Origin: Ramlibacter sp. Leaf400
GTDB taxonomy: Bacteria; Pseudomonadota; Gammaproteobacteria; Burkholderiales; Burkholderiaceae_C
DNA length: 64,000 bases
Assembly: GCF_001424545.1 (NCBI RefSeq)
Contig: NZ_LMQL01000011.1
Span: 224,593-288,592, forward strand
Reading direction: 5' to 3'
Both the position numbers and the translations under genes were made by a program. Positions 56,352-64,000 of the stretch are shown here, piece by piece. The notes under the pieces were generated by a model. The model saw only the letters and a program-made list of their open reading frames with translations. It made no database searches and had not been told where the DNA came from. How positions within the stretch are numbered: position 1 is the first letter of the stretch; every line of letters begins with the position of its first letter.

Positions 56352-59300
56352 TCAGTCGTAAACGATCTGCGCCAACCCCTGATCAGCCTGCGCCATCCAG
56401 CTCGCCAGCGCCGCATCACTCGGAAAGAACCGAGCAGCCTCCCCCAGCTGCAACTCCGCCACCGCCTGATCCCGCCGAACCGCCAGTCGCACCGGAAGCC
56501 CGCGAACAAGCTCCCCCTGCTCCGTCTGCTCCCTCCTGGCCGGAAACTCCCGCACCAGCCGCTGAACGTCCGGCGCCTTGCCATTGACCGCCACGCGCAG
56601 GAACTTGCCGAACCGGCAACGCGCCGTCGCCAGGTCCCAGGCCTGCTGGATCGACAACCGGAACCCGCCCGAGAAGCGGTCCGGCTGCAGGCGCGCCTGC
56701 ACGATCACCAGCTCGTCGTCCTTGAGCAGGTTGCGGTGTGTGTTGATCACGTTCTCGTCGGCCGTGGCCTCGAGGGTGCCGCTCTTGTCGTCCAGCTTGA
56801 AGAGGGCCAGCTTGCCCCGCTGCCCGTTGATCACGCGGAAGTCCGTGATGATCCCGGCCAGCAATTGCGGCTCGCGGCTGTCGATCAGGTCGCCGATCGG
56901 CGTGCGGGCGAAGCGCCGCACCTCGGCCGCGACCTCGTCGAACAGGTGGCCCGAAAGGTAGAAGCCGACCGCCGTCTTCTCCAGCGTGAGCTGCTCCTTC
57001 ACGCGCCAGGGCATGGCCTCCACCAGCGGCGGCTCCTGCGTGCTGGCCGCATGCGAATCGCCCATGTCGAACAGGCCGCCCTGGTTGGCATTGGCCTCGC
57101 AGGCGCTGGCGAAGTCGAAGGCGCGGTCGATCGAGGCGACCAGCTCCGCGCGGTTGCGGTGCAGCGCATCGAAGGCACCGGCCTTGATCAGGGCTTCCAC
57201 CGTGCGCTTGTTGATGCGGGTGCGGTCCACCCGCACGCAGAAGTCGTACAGGCTCTTGAAGGCGCCGCCCTCCTCGCGCGCCCGCACGATGGCCTCGATC
57301 GCCTGCTGGCCCGTGCCCTTGACGGCGCCCAGGCCGTAGCGGATCACCTTGTCCGAGATCGGCTCGAAGCGGTAGAAGCCGCGGTTCACGTCCGGCGGCT
57401 CGAACGACAGTCCGAAGTTCTTGACCGCGTCCTCGAACAACACCTTGAGCTTGTCGGTGTCGTCCATTTCCACGGTCATGTTCGCGCAGAAGAACTCGGC
57501 CGTGTAGTGCACCTTCAGCCAGCCCGTGTGGTAGGCCAGCAGGGAGTAGGCGGCGGCGTGCGACTTGTTGAAGCCGTAGCCCGCGAACTTCTCCATCAGG
57601 TCGAAGATCTCGTCGGCCTTCTCCGTGGGGATGGCGTTCTTGGCCGCACCGGCGCGGAAGATCTCCCGGTGCTGGGCCATCTCCTCGGCCTTCTTCTTGC
57701 CCATCGCGCGGCGCAACAGGTCGGCGCCGCCGAGCGTGTAGCCGCCCAGGATCTGCGCCGTCTGCATCACCTGCTCCTGGTAGACCATGATCCCGTAGGT
57801 CTCGGAGAGCATCTCGGCCACCAGCGGATGCGGGTACTCCACCTCCTCGCGGCCGTGCTTGCGCGCCACGAAGCTGGGGATCAGGTCCATCGGCCCCGGG
57901 CGGTACAGCGCGTTCAGCGCGATCAGGTCCTCCAGCCGCGTGGGCCGGGCGTCCCGCAGCATGCCCTGCATGCCGCGCGATTCGAACTGGAACACCGCCT
58001 CGGTCTTGCCGTCGGCGAACAGCCTGTACGTGGCCGCGTCGTTGAGCGGGATGTTCTCGAACGCGAAGTCCTCGCGGCCCTTGTGGCGCTTCTGGATGAA
58101 CTCGCGGGCGATCTCCAGGATGGTGAGCGTGGCCAGTCCCAGGAAGTCGAACTTCACCAGGCCGGCCGCCTCCACGTCGTCCTTGTCGTACTGGCTCACG
58201 GCCGACTCGCTGCCGGGCTGCTGGTACAGCGGCGTGAAGTCGGTCAGCTTGCCCGGCGCGATCAGCACGCCGCCGGCGTGCATGCCGACGTTGCGGGTCA
58301 GGCCCTCGAGCTTCTGGGCCAGGCCCAGCAGCGTCTTGACCTCGTCCTCCTTCTCCAGGCGCTCGGCCAGGATGGGCTCGACCTTGATCGCGCCGTCGAT
58401 GGTGATGTGCTGGCCGGGCTTGTTGGGGATGAGCTTGCTGATGCCGTCGCAGAACGTGTAGCTCATGTCCAGCACGCGGCCCACGTCGCGGATGGCCGCG
58501 CGCGCGGCCATGGTGCCGAAGGTGGCGATCTGGCTCACCGCATCGCGGCCGTACTTCTGCTTGACGTACTCGATCACCCGGTCGCGGTTGCTCTGGCAGA
58601 AGTCGATGTCGAAGTCGGGCATCGACACCCGCTCGGGGTTGAGGAAACGCTCGAACAGCAGGTTGTACTGCAGCGGGTCCAGGTCGGTGATCTTCAGCGC
58701 GTACGCCACCAGCGAGCCGGCACCCGAGCCGCGGCCCGGGCCCACCGGGCAGCCGTTGCCCTTGGCCCAGTTGATGAAGTCGCCCACGATCAGGAAGTAG
58801 CCCGGGAACCCCATCTTCAGGATGGTGTTGATCTCGAACTCCAGCCGTTGGACGTAGCGCGGCATCTCCTTGTCGCGCAGCGCCGGGTCCGGGTACAGGT
58901 ACGCCATGCGCTCCTTCAGGCCCTCGTGCGAGGCCAGCCGGAAGTAGTCCTCGATCGGCATGCCGTCGGGCGTGGGAAAGTTGGGCAGCCGCGGCTTGCC
59001 CAGCTCCAGCACCAGGTTGCAGCGCCGCGCGATCTCCTGCGTGTTGGCCACGGCCGAGGGCACGTCAGCGAACAGCGCCTCCATCTGCTCGGCGCTCTTG
59101 AAGTACTGCTCCTGGGTGAACCGGCGCACGCGCCGCTGGTTGCCCAGGATCTCGCCTTCGGAAATGCAGACGCGCGCCTCGTGCGCCTCGTAGTCGTCGG
59201 GCACCGTGAACTGCACGGGATGGGTGGCGACCACCGGCAACTTGAGGTTGGCGGCCAGCTGCACCGCCGCCGCCACGTGCGGCTCGTCCTCGGGCCGGCC

Positions 59301-59810
59301 GGCGCGCTGGATCTCCACGTAGAAGCGGTGCGGGAACACCGAAGCCAGCTCCAGCGCCACCTGGCTGGCGCGCGAGGCGTCGCCCTGCACCAGCGCCTGG
59401 CCGACCGGGCCGGCCTGCGCGCCCGACAGCACGATCAGGCCCTCGCCCAGCTCGCGCAGCCACTCCAGCTTGCACACGCCCTGCGCGCGCACCACGTTGC
59501 GGGTCCACGCGCGGGCCAGCAGCTCGCACAGGTTCAGGTAGCCGGTGCGGTTCTGCACCAGCACCAGCAGGCGCGACAGCGCGTTGGCGTCGGTGCCCAG
59601 GCCCTGCACGAACAGCTCGGCGCCGATCAGCGGCTTGACGCCGGCGCCGCGCGCGGCCTTGTAGAACTTGATCGCGCCGAACAGGTTGTTCAGGTCGGTG
59701 ATGGCCAGCGCGGGCTGGCCGTCGGCCGCCGCCGCCTTCACGACATCGTCGATGCGGTTGGTGCCGTCGACGACGGAGAACTCGGAGTGCAGGCGCAGGT
59801 GGACGAACAT
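56352..59810 (-). CDS. dnaE: DNA polymerase III subunit alpha
   Basis: Replicative polymerase, 1152 residues, the normal length. The N-terminal PHP domain starts MFVHLRLHSEFSVVDG. The polymerase active site includes PDFDIDFCQ (from 398; D399, D401, D403) preceded by VGPGRGSGAGSLVAYALKI. The helix-hairpin-helix and OB-fold parts follow (NKRTVEALIKAGAFD, LLAGIITDFRVI). The frame is intact. A large plus-strand frame over the same bases is a shadow. The upstream neighbour on the other strand is the TrhO-like gene. Confidence 0.98.
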   Translation of the reverse strand: MFVHLRLHSEFSVVDGTNRIDDVVKAAAADGQPALAITDLNNLFGAIKFYKAARGAGVKPLIGAELFVQGLGTDANALSRLLVLVQNRTGYLNLCELLARAWTRNVVRAQGVCKLEWLRELGEGLIVLSGAQAGPVGQALVQGDASRASQVALELASVFPHRFYVEIQRAGRPEDEPHVAAAVQLAANLKLPVVATHPVQFTVPDDYEAHEARVCISEGEILGNQRRVRRFTQEQYFKSAEQMEALFADVPSAVANTQEIARRCNLVLELGKPRLPNFPTPDGMPIEDYFRLASHEGLKERMAYLYPDPALRDKEMPRYVQRLEFEINTILKMGFPGYFLIVGDFINWAKGNGCPVGPGRGSGAGSLVAYALKITDLDPLQYNLLFERFLNPERVSMPDFDIDFCQSNRDRVIEYVKQKYGRDAVSQIATFGTMAARAAIRDVGRVLDMSYTFCDGISKLIPNKPGQHITIDGAIKVEPILAERLEKEDEVKTLLGLAQKLEGLTRNVGMHAGGVLIAPGKLTDFTPLYQQPGSESAVSQYDKDDVEAAGLVKFDFLGLATLTILEIAREFIQKRHKGREDFAFENIPLNDAATYRLFADGKTEAVFQFESRGMQGMLRDARPTRLEDLIALNALYRPGPMDLIPSFVARKHGREEVEYPHPLVAEMLSETYGIMVYQEQVMQTAQILGGYTLGGADLLRRAMGKKKAEEMAQHREIFRAGAAKNAIPTEKADEIFDLMEKFAGYGFNKSHAAAYSLLAYHTGWLKVHYTAEFFCANMTVEMDDTDKLKVLFEDAVKNFGLSFEPPDVNRGFYRFEPISDKVIRYGLGAVKGTGQQAIEAIVRAREEGGAFKSLYDFCVRVDRTRINKRTVEALIKAGAFDALHRNRAELVASIDRAFDFASACEANANQGGLFDMGDSHAASTQEPPLVEAMPWRVKEQLTLEKTAVGFYLSGHLFDEVAAEVRRFARTPIGDLIDSREPQLLAGIITDFRVINGQRGKLALFKLDDKSGTLEATADENVINTHRNLLKDDELVIVQARLQPDRFSGGFRLSIQQAWDLATARCRFGKFLRVAVNGKAPDVQRLVREFPARREQTEQGELVRGLPVRLAVRRDQAVAELQLGEAARFFPSDAALASWMAQADQGLAQIVYD

Positions 59811-59853
59811 GCGCTCGATTGTAGGAAAGTGGCCGCGGCAGGGCCGCGGTCAT

Positions 59854-59869
59854 CCCCGCGAAGGCGGGG
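59854..59869. repeat. CCCCGC-GAAG-GCGGGG palindrome
   Basis: Part of TCATCCCCGCGAAGGCGGGG followed by a CCAGAATCC stretch, a widespread REP-like intergenic sequence in proteobacteria. It lies between the divergent dnaE and TrhO-like genes. Confidence 0.6.
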
Positions 59870-59894
59870 AGCCAGAATCCAGGACTCGGCTCCC

Positions 59895-59900
59895 TAGAAT
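59895..59900 (+). promoter_or_regulatory. -10 element giving a nearly leaderless transcript
   Basis: TAGAAT is a good -10 hexamer whose start point would fall at or next to GTG 59908. No clear -35 is seen; the region upstream is the REP-like palindrome. Confidence 0.4.
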
Positions 59901-59907
59901 CGCCCCC

Positions 59908-60645
59908 GTGGACGACGTGCTCAACATCTCCGGCTACCAATTCACGCACGTGCCCGATCCGCAGGGCCTGCGTGACGTGCTTCACGCTGCCGCGGCCCCG
60001 GGTGGGCTGCGCGGCACGGCGCTGGTCGCGCACGAAGGCGTCAACCTGTTCCTGGCGGGCCGCGAGGCGGCGGTCGACGATTTCCTGGCGGTGCTGCGCG
60101 CGCAGCCGGGGCTCCGGGCCTTCGAGGCCAAGCGGAGCTGGTCGGCGCTGGTGCCGTTCCGCAAGCTCCTGGTCAAGGTCAAGCGCGAGATCATCCGCAT
60201 GGACCGGCCGGCGATCGTGCCGCACGAGGGGCGCGCACCGGCGGTGGACGCCCCCACCCTGGCCCGCTGGCTGGACCAGGGCCACGACGACGAAGGCCGG
60301 CCGGTGGTGATGCTGGACACGCGCAACGCCTTCGAGGTCGACCACGGCAGCTTCGAAGGTGCCATCGACTGGCGCCTGGGCAAGTTCAGCGATTTCCCCG
60401 CGCAGCTGCAGGCGCGCAAGGGCGAGCTGGAGGGCAAGACCGTGGTGAGCTTCTGCACCGGCGGCATCCGCTGCGAGAAGGCGGCGCTCTCGATGCGTGA
60501 AGCGGGCGTCCAGCACGTGTGGCAACTGGAGGGCGGCATCCTCAAGTACTTCGAGGAAGCCGGCGGCGCCCACTTCCGAGGCGAGTGCTTCGTGTTCGAC
60601 CAGCGCGAGGTGCTGGACGCCTCGCTCAAGCCGGCGCGCGACTGA
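59908..60645 (+). CDS. Rhodanese-domain sulfurtransferase, TrhO/YceA-like
   Basis: A 245-residue protein with an N-terminal acylphosphatase-like domain (GTALVAHEGVNLFLAG) and a C-terminal rhodanese domain with active-site loop SFCTGGIRCEKA. These are the hallmarks of TrhO, which hydroxylates U34 of tRNAs. Most family members have 250-350 residues; this one lacks the longer C-terminal zinc region and ends soon after ECFVFDQREV. Start is GTG 59908, since the conserved part begins there; a -10 box 8 bases upstream suggests leaderless translation. Confidence 0.88.
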   Translation: MDDVLNISGYQFTHVPDPQGLRDVLHAAAAPGGLRGTALVAHEGVNLFLAGREAAVDDFLAVLRAQPGLRAFEAKRSWSALVPFRKLLVKVKREIIRMDRPAIVPHEGRAPAVDAPTLARWLDQGHDDEGRPVVMLDTRNAFEVDHGSFEGAIDWRLGKFSDFPAQLQARKGELEGKTVVSFCTGGIRCEKAALSMREAGVQHVWQLEGGILKYFEEAGGAHFRGECFVFDQREVLDASLKPARD

Positions 60646-60839
60646 GCCGCCCGGCCGGCACAGCGAGGCGCCGTCACAGCTTCGCCAGCCTGGTTACCAC
60701 CCGCGCGGTCCACCGGAAAGCCACGGCACCAGAATGGGATGGAGTTGCAGGCGCGCCGCTGCGCCCGCAGCGACCGTAGCGCCCCGGCCGTCGCCTGCGC
60801 GGCCATGGCGCCCACGGAGCAGGCGGCCAGGAGGGTCCC

Positions 60840-62138
60840 ATGGACCAGACCATCCGTCCGGATTCCATCGTTCCGGGTGCTCGCCCCCGGAGAAGATGGG
60901 CTTTGCTGCTCGCGATCGTCCTCGTGGCCTGCGGAGGCAGCAGTTCCGACGTCGCCACCTCGAACCCTGATGCGGCGGGTTCCGGCGCCCCGGCGTCCGG
61001 CACGGGGCCGACGGCCTCCGGCCCGACCCCACCGCCGGCGACGGCTGCGGCCACCCTGCCCCGCTGGAGCGTCGCTTTCACGGACCCCGACGGCCGCGCC
61101 ACGAGGCAGGGCTTGAGCCCCGGCACGGGCCTGCTCGCGTTCACCGCCCCTACCGACCAGGGTCCCCGGGCCCGCTTCTTCGACGGCCAGGCCGTCCACG
61201 AGCTGGTGGACACGGCGGCCACCGCCGTCGCCGTGAACGAAGCCGGCCAGGTGGCGGGCCACTTCCAGTCGGAGTCGAACACCGACCTCTTCCGCTGGGA
61301 GGCCCGCACGCAGACGACGACCAACACCCGGCTCGGCTCGCCGCCGGACATCTCCTCGACCGCCCAGGCGATCAATGCGGGCGGCGTCATCACCGGCAAC
61401 CTGAGCGCCCGGCGCAACCTCCCCGGATCGGCCATCCGCTGGACGCCCGGAGCGTTCCTGCCGCAGGGGCTGGCCGAGCTCGACCCGGCGCCGCCGGCCA
61501 ACTCGACGGGCCTGTTCATCAACACGGCCGGCGCCGTCGCCGGTGTTTCGGATGCCCCCGGCGACCAGGTCCACGCGGCCTTCTGGCGCGCCGGCGCGGC
61601 CGACGTGCTGGACCTGGGCACGCTGGGCGGCGCGGCGTCCGCACCGGCGGGACTGAACGACGCGGACCAGGTGGCCGGGCAGTCCAGCGATGCCCAAGGC
61701 AACGAGCGCGCCTTCCTCTGGACGCAAGGAACGGGCATGCGCGACCTCGGCACGCTGGGCGGTGCGACCGCGACGGCCAACGCGCTCAATGCCTCGGGCT
61801 GGGTGGTGGGCACGGCCGACACGGCGGACGGCGCCTCGGTGGCCTTCCTCTGGCGGGACGGCGCGATGCGCGCGCTGGGCACCCTGGGCGGCCGCGCGTC
61901 CGCCGCCTCGGCGATCAATGCGTCCGGGCTGGTCGGCGGCAACGCCGAAACCGCCACCGGCGTGCCGCACGCCTTCGTGTGGACCGAGGCCACCGGCATG
62001 CTGGACCTGAACGACCGGCTCTCGGGCCCGGGGCCCGGCGTGCTGCAGACGGTGATCGCCGTCGCGGACGACGGCACCGTGCTGGCCACGGCGGACGGCG
62101 GCACGCTGGTCCTGCTGCGGCCCGCGAGCAGGCCCTGA
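60840..62138 (+). CDS. HAF-repeat lipoprotein
   Basis: A 432-residue putative lipoprotein. The N-terminal signal ends in the lipobox LVAC (Cys near residue 31), followed by a Gly/Ser/Thr/Pro linker. From about residue 75 it is built of repeated units such as LGTLGG...ANALNASGWVVG...AFLW, the HAF repeat, expected to form a beta-propeller. ATG 60840 has AGGAGG 6 bases upstream. The role is unknown; such proteins are exported and may bind ligands at the cell surface. It converges with the DUF599 gene. The 194 bases before it hold no gene. Confidence 0.82.
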   Translation: MDQTIRPDSIVPGARPRRRWALLLAIVLVACGGSSSDVATSNPDAAGSGAPASGTGPTASGPTPPPATAAATLPRWSVAFTDPDGRATRQGLSPGTGLLAFTAPTDQGPRARFFDGQAVHELVDTAATAVAVNEAGQVAGHFQSESNTDLFRWEARTQTTTNTRLGSPPDISSTAQAINAGGVITGNLSARRNLPGSAIRWTPGAFLPQGLAELDPAPPANSTGLFINTAGAVAGVSDAPGDQVHAAFWRAGAADVLDLGTLGGAASAPAGLNDADQVAGQSSDAQGNERAFLWTQGTGMRDLGTLGGATATANALNASGWVVGTADTADGASVAFLWRDGAMRALGTLGGRASAASAINASGLVGGNAETATGVPHAFVWTEATGMLDLNDRLSGPGPGVLQTVIAVADDGTVLATADGGTLVLLRPASRP

Positions 62139-62175
62139 GGCGGGGCAGCGTTCCGGGCACGACCGGCCCTGCCGG

Positions 62176-62871
62176 CTAGTCGCGCAGCACGTGCAGCACG
62201 TGCGAGTTGAACTCGCGCGCGTACAGCACGCCGGCCACCACCGCCGCCGCGATGGCGAAGGCCAGCGGCGAGAAGAACCAGGCCAGCGCGGCGAAAGAGA
62301 AGTAGTAGGCGCGGATGCCGTCGTTGAAGGTCTCCGCGGCCATCCCGACCAGCTTGCCGGCGCGCGTGGCCACGTGCTCGCGGTCGGCATGGCCCTCCGT
62401 GAAGGCGCGCGGCTCGGGCATCGAGCCCAGCACCAGCGCGGCGAAGGTGTACTGCCGCATCGACCAGGTGAAGCGGAAGAAGGCGAACACGAAGATCGCC
62501 ATCACGGACAGCACCTTGATCTCGAACACCAGCATCGTGGTGCGGGCGGCGAACGGGATCTCGCGCACGAACTCGGCGGCCTTGTCGGTGGTGCCCAGCA
62601 GGGCCAGCAGGCCGCCGATGATGATCAGCGTGGCGGAGGCGAAGAACGAGGGGCTGGACGAGAGGCTCTGGATGATGATGCCGTCCAGCACGCGCGGGTC
62701 GCGCGAGGTGGCCTGAAGCATCCAGCGGGTGCGCCAGCGGTTGGTGGTGGCCAGCAGCGTCGAGCCGCTGCGGCTCGCGCGGCGCGAGAACCAGGCGTAG
62801 GCCACCCACACGGCCACGAACCAGATAGCGGCCAGCCAGTCGGCCAGGGACAGGATGGCGAGCAGGTTCAT
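62176..62871 (-). CDS. DUF599 family membrane protein
   Basis: A 231-residue protein with four predicted membrane segments (N-terminal LAAIWFVAVWVAYAWF; ATLIIIGGLLALLG; VLSVMAIFVFAFFRFTW; LAFAIAAAVVAGVLY). The motif NRWRTRWMLQ and the FNDGIRAYYFSFAALAWFFSP stretch are characteristic of DUF599. The function is unknown. ATG 62871 begins the first membrane helix; the upstream open frame is discarded. The pirin gene is 22 bases upstream on the same strand. Confidence 0.88.
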   Translation of the reverse strand: MNLLAILSLADWLAAIWFVAVWVAYAWFSRRASRSGSTLLATTNRWRTRWMLQATSRDPRVLDGIIIQSLSSSPSFFASATLIIIGGLLALLGTTDKAAEFVREIPFAARTTMLVFEIKVLSVMAIFVFAFFRFTWSMRQYTFAALVLGSMPEPRAFTEGHADREHVATRAGKLVGMAAETFNDGIRAYYFSFAALAWFFSPLAFAIAAAVVAGVLYAREFNSHVLHVLRD

Positions 62872-62893
62872 GCCGGCATCATAGGAGCCGTGC

Positions 62894-63781
62894 TCAGGAC
62901 ATCGGCTCGGGCGGCGTGAAGCGCGTCGCGGGCAGCGGGATGAACTCCGTCTCCCCGGGCACCGCATCGAAGCGTTGCGCGGCCCAGTCGTCGCTGGCCT
63001 GCAGGATGCGCTCCTTGCGGCTGGAGACGAAGTTCCAGTACATGAACCGCGGGCCGACGGTCTCGCCGCCGACCACGACGAAGCGCGCCGGGCCGGCCGC
63101 CTCGATGCGGACGCTGCGCCCCGGCTCCAGCACCAGCATCTGGTGCGCCGTCATCGCCTCGCCGTCCAGGCGCAGCTCGCCCGAGATCGGGTAGACCGCC
63201 AGTTCCGGCGCCAGGGGCGGCAGCTCCAGCACGCCGCCGGGCAGCGCGAAGTCGAGATAGAGCGTGGGCGACGCCGGCTGCACCGGCGAACGCACGCCCA
63301 GCGCCTCGCCCACCAGCACGCGCGCCTTCGCGGGCCCGAAGGCGACTTCGGGGATGTCGGCCGCCGCCGCGTGCACGAAGGACGGCTCGACCTCTTCCTT
63401 CTCCTCGGGCAGCGCCACCCACAGCTGCAGGCCGTGGTTGACGAAGCTGCGGTCGCGAAGGTGGTCGGGCTTGCGCTCGGAATGCACGATGCCGCGGCCG
63501 GCCGTCATCCAGTTGACCGCGCCGGGCTCGATCAGCTGCTCGGTGCCCAGGCTGTCGCGGTGCATCATCGCGCCCTCGAACAGGTAGGTCACCGTGGCCA
63601 GGCCGATGTGCGGGTGCGGCCGCACGTCGTGCAGCTCGCCCGGGTGCTCGGTCACCGGGCCGAAATGGTCGAAGAAGACGAAGGGCCCGACGCTGCGCCG
63701 GCGCGCGGCCGGCAGCAGGCGGCGGACCTTGAATCCGCCCCCCAGGTCCTTCTCGTGTCCGGAGAGCTGCTGCGCGGCCAT
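62894..63781 (-). CDS. Pirin family protein
   Basis: A 295-residue bicupin. Metal-ligand motifs of the N-terminal cupin are RPHPHIGLATVTYLFEG (two His), and GRGIVHSE (His and Glu). The C-terminal pirin_C domain covers about residues 175-280. Bacterial pirins include quercetin-2,3-dioxygenases and redox-sensing proteins; which applies cannot be said. A purine-rich stretch precedes ATG 63781, and the flavodoxin-like gene ends 13 bases upstream on the same strand. Confidence 0.93.
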   Translation of the reverse strand: MAAQQLSGHEKDLGGGFKVRRLLPAARRRSVGPFVFFDHFGPVTEHPGELHDVRPHPHIGLATVTYLFEGAMMHRDSLGTEQLIEPGAVNWMTAGRGIVHSERKPDHLRDRSFVNHGLQLWVALPEEKEEVEPSFVHAAAADIPEVAFGPAKARVLVGEALGVRSPVQPASPTLYLDFALPGGVLELPPLAPELAVYPISGELRLDGEAMTAHQMLVLEPGRSVRIEAAGPARFVVVGGETVGPRFMYWNFVSSRKERILQASDDWAAQRFDAVPGETEFIPLPATRFTPPEPMS

Positions 63782-63794
63782 GGTGGGCTCCTTC

Positions 63795-64000
63795 CTACTT
63801 GCGTGTCCAGCGGGCGGCCGTCTGCGCGACGCGCTGCCCGAAGGCCTCGGCGAACCGCAGGTCGCCCTCGAACATGTCCTTGGGCGAGGCGTCCGAAGGC
63901 GACACCGACGCGGCGCCGCTCCACACGCCCAGCCAGTTGAGGTCGTCGCGGGTCGACGCCTTGGCGTTGGCGGGCATCATGCCGGTGCCCACCCACACGC
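63795..64000 (-). CDS. Flavodoxin family protein (C-terminal part)
   Basis: The frame is open to the right edge. The visible 67 or so residues (GVWVGTGMMPANAK, DDLNWLGVWSGAASVSPSD, FEGDLRFAEAFGQRVAQTA) match the C-terminus of flavodoxin/WrbA-like NAD(P)H-FMN proteins, including the final flavin-site loop and helix. The N-terminal FMN phosphate-binding loop lies outside the window. It precedes the pirin gene on the same strand and may share its transcript. Confidence 0.75.
   Translation of the reverse strand, partial: VWVGTGMMPANAKASTRDDLNWLGVWSGAASVSPSDASPKDMFEGDLRFAEAFGQRVAQTAARWTRK

Noticed and set aside
56736..59897. 1053-codon open frame on the plus strand opposite dnaE
   Set aside because: Low-complexity Arg/His/Leu/Val composition and complete overlap with intact dnaE show it to be a shadow.

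Overview
The window looks like a Burkholderiales chromosome (betaproteobacterium, family Comamonadaceae, Ramlibacter/Variovorax-like). The reasons are the very high GC, the Bug-family TctC receptor, the rib-nusB and ybgC-tolQRA gene orders, the type IV minor-pilin operon, and a ZTP riboswitch in front of glyA. This placement is inference from gene content; no 16S gene is present.

Region 1 (1-22.6 kb) is an accessory island of visibly lower GC. It carries defence and mobile-element genes and stops at the 3' end of a tRNA-Ser(GCU) gene (22628-22720), a classic integration target. It starts with a replication protein fusing an archaeo-eukaryotic-type primase to a DUF3987 helicase, and a small HGGxSTG protein. 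Next comes a three-gene minus-strand cassette: a PD-(D/E)XK nuclease-like protein, a DUF262+DUF1524 (GmrSD-like) protein and a DUF262-only protein. Two related long inverted repeats (2751-2848 and 9215-9307) bracket the cassette and the HGGxSTG gene. It is followed by a second, unrelated-looking PD-(D/E)XK protein, two small genes behind a near-perfect LexA box, a decayed ATP-dependent DNA ligase, an orphan gene, and a 9-kb unit of three genes: UvrD-like helicase/nuclease, beta-class adenine methyltransferase and type III-like Res subunit. No integrase is visible, so the other end of the island must lie left of the window.

Region 2 (22.6-40.9 kb) is core genome: lysC, a tctC-type receptor, tilS, accA, an AlkA-like glycosylase and cysS on the minus strand; then a TPR protein, an L,D-transpeptidase, two cyclophilins, lpxH and mtfA on the plus strand; a large DUF349 protein (minus) preceded by a structured leader or small RNA; a lytic transglycosylase; and glyA (ZTP riboswitch) with nrdR.

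Region 3 (40.9-47.9 kb) is a minus-strand type IV pilus minor-pilin operon: pilE-pilV-pilW-pilX-pilY1-fimT-fimT2. The first six genes are tightly coupled, several with ATGA-type overlaps.

Region 4 (48.0-55.5 kb) is one long plus-strand run: ribD-ribE-ribBA-ribH-nusB-aminotransferase-ybgC-tolQ-tolR-tolA. The usual next genes, tolB and pal, are absent. An 850-bp block of nested inverted repeats lies there instead, then convergent dnaE. Region 5 (59.9-64.0 kb) holds a TrhO-like rhodanese, a HAF-repeat lipoprotein, a DUF599 membrane protein, a pirin and a partial flavodoxin-family gene.
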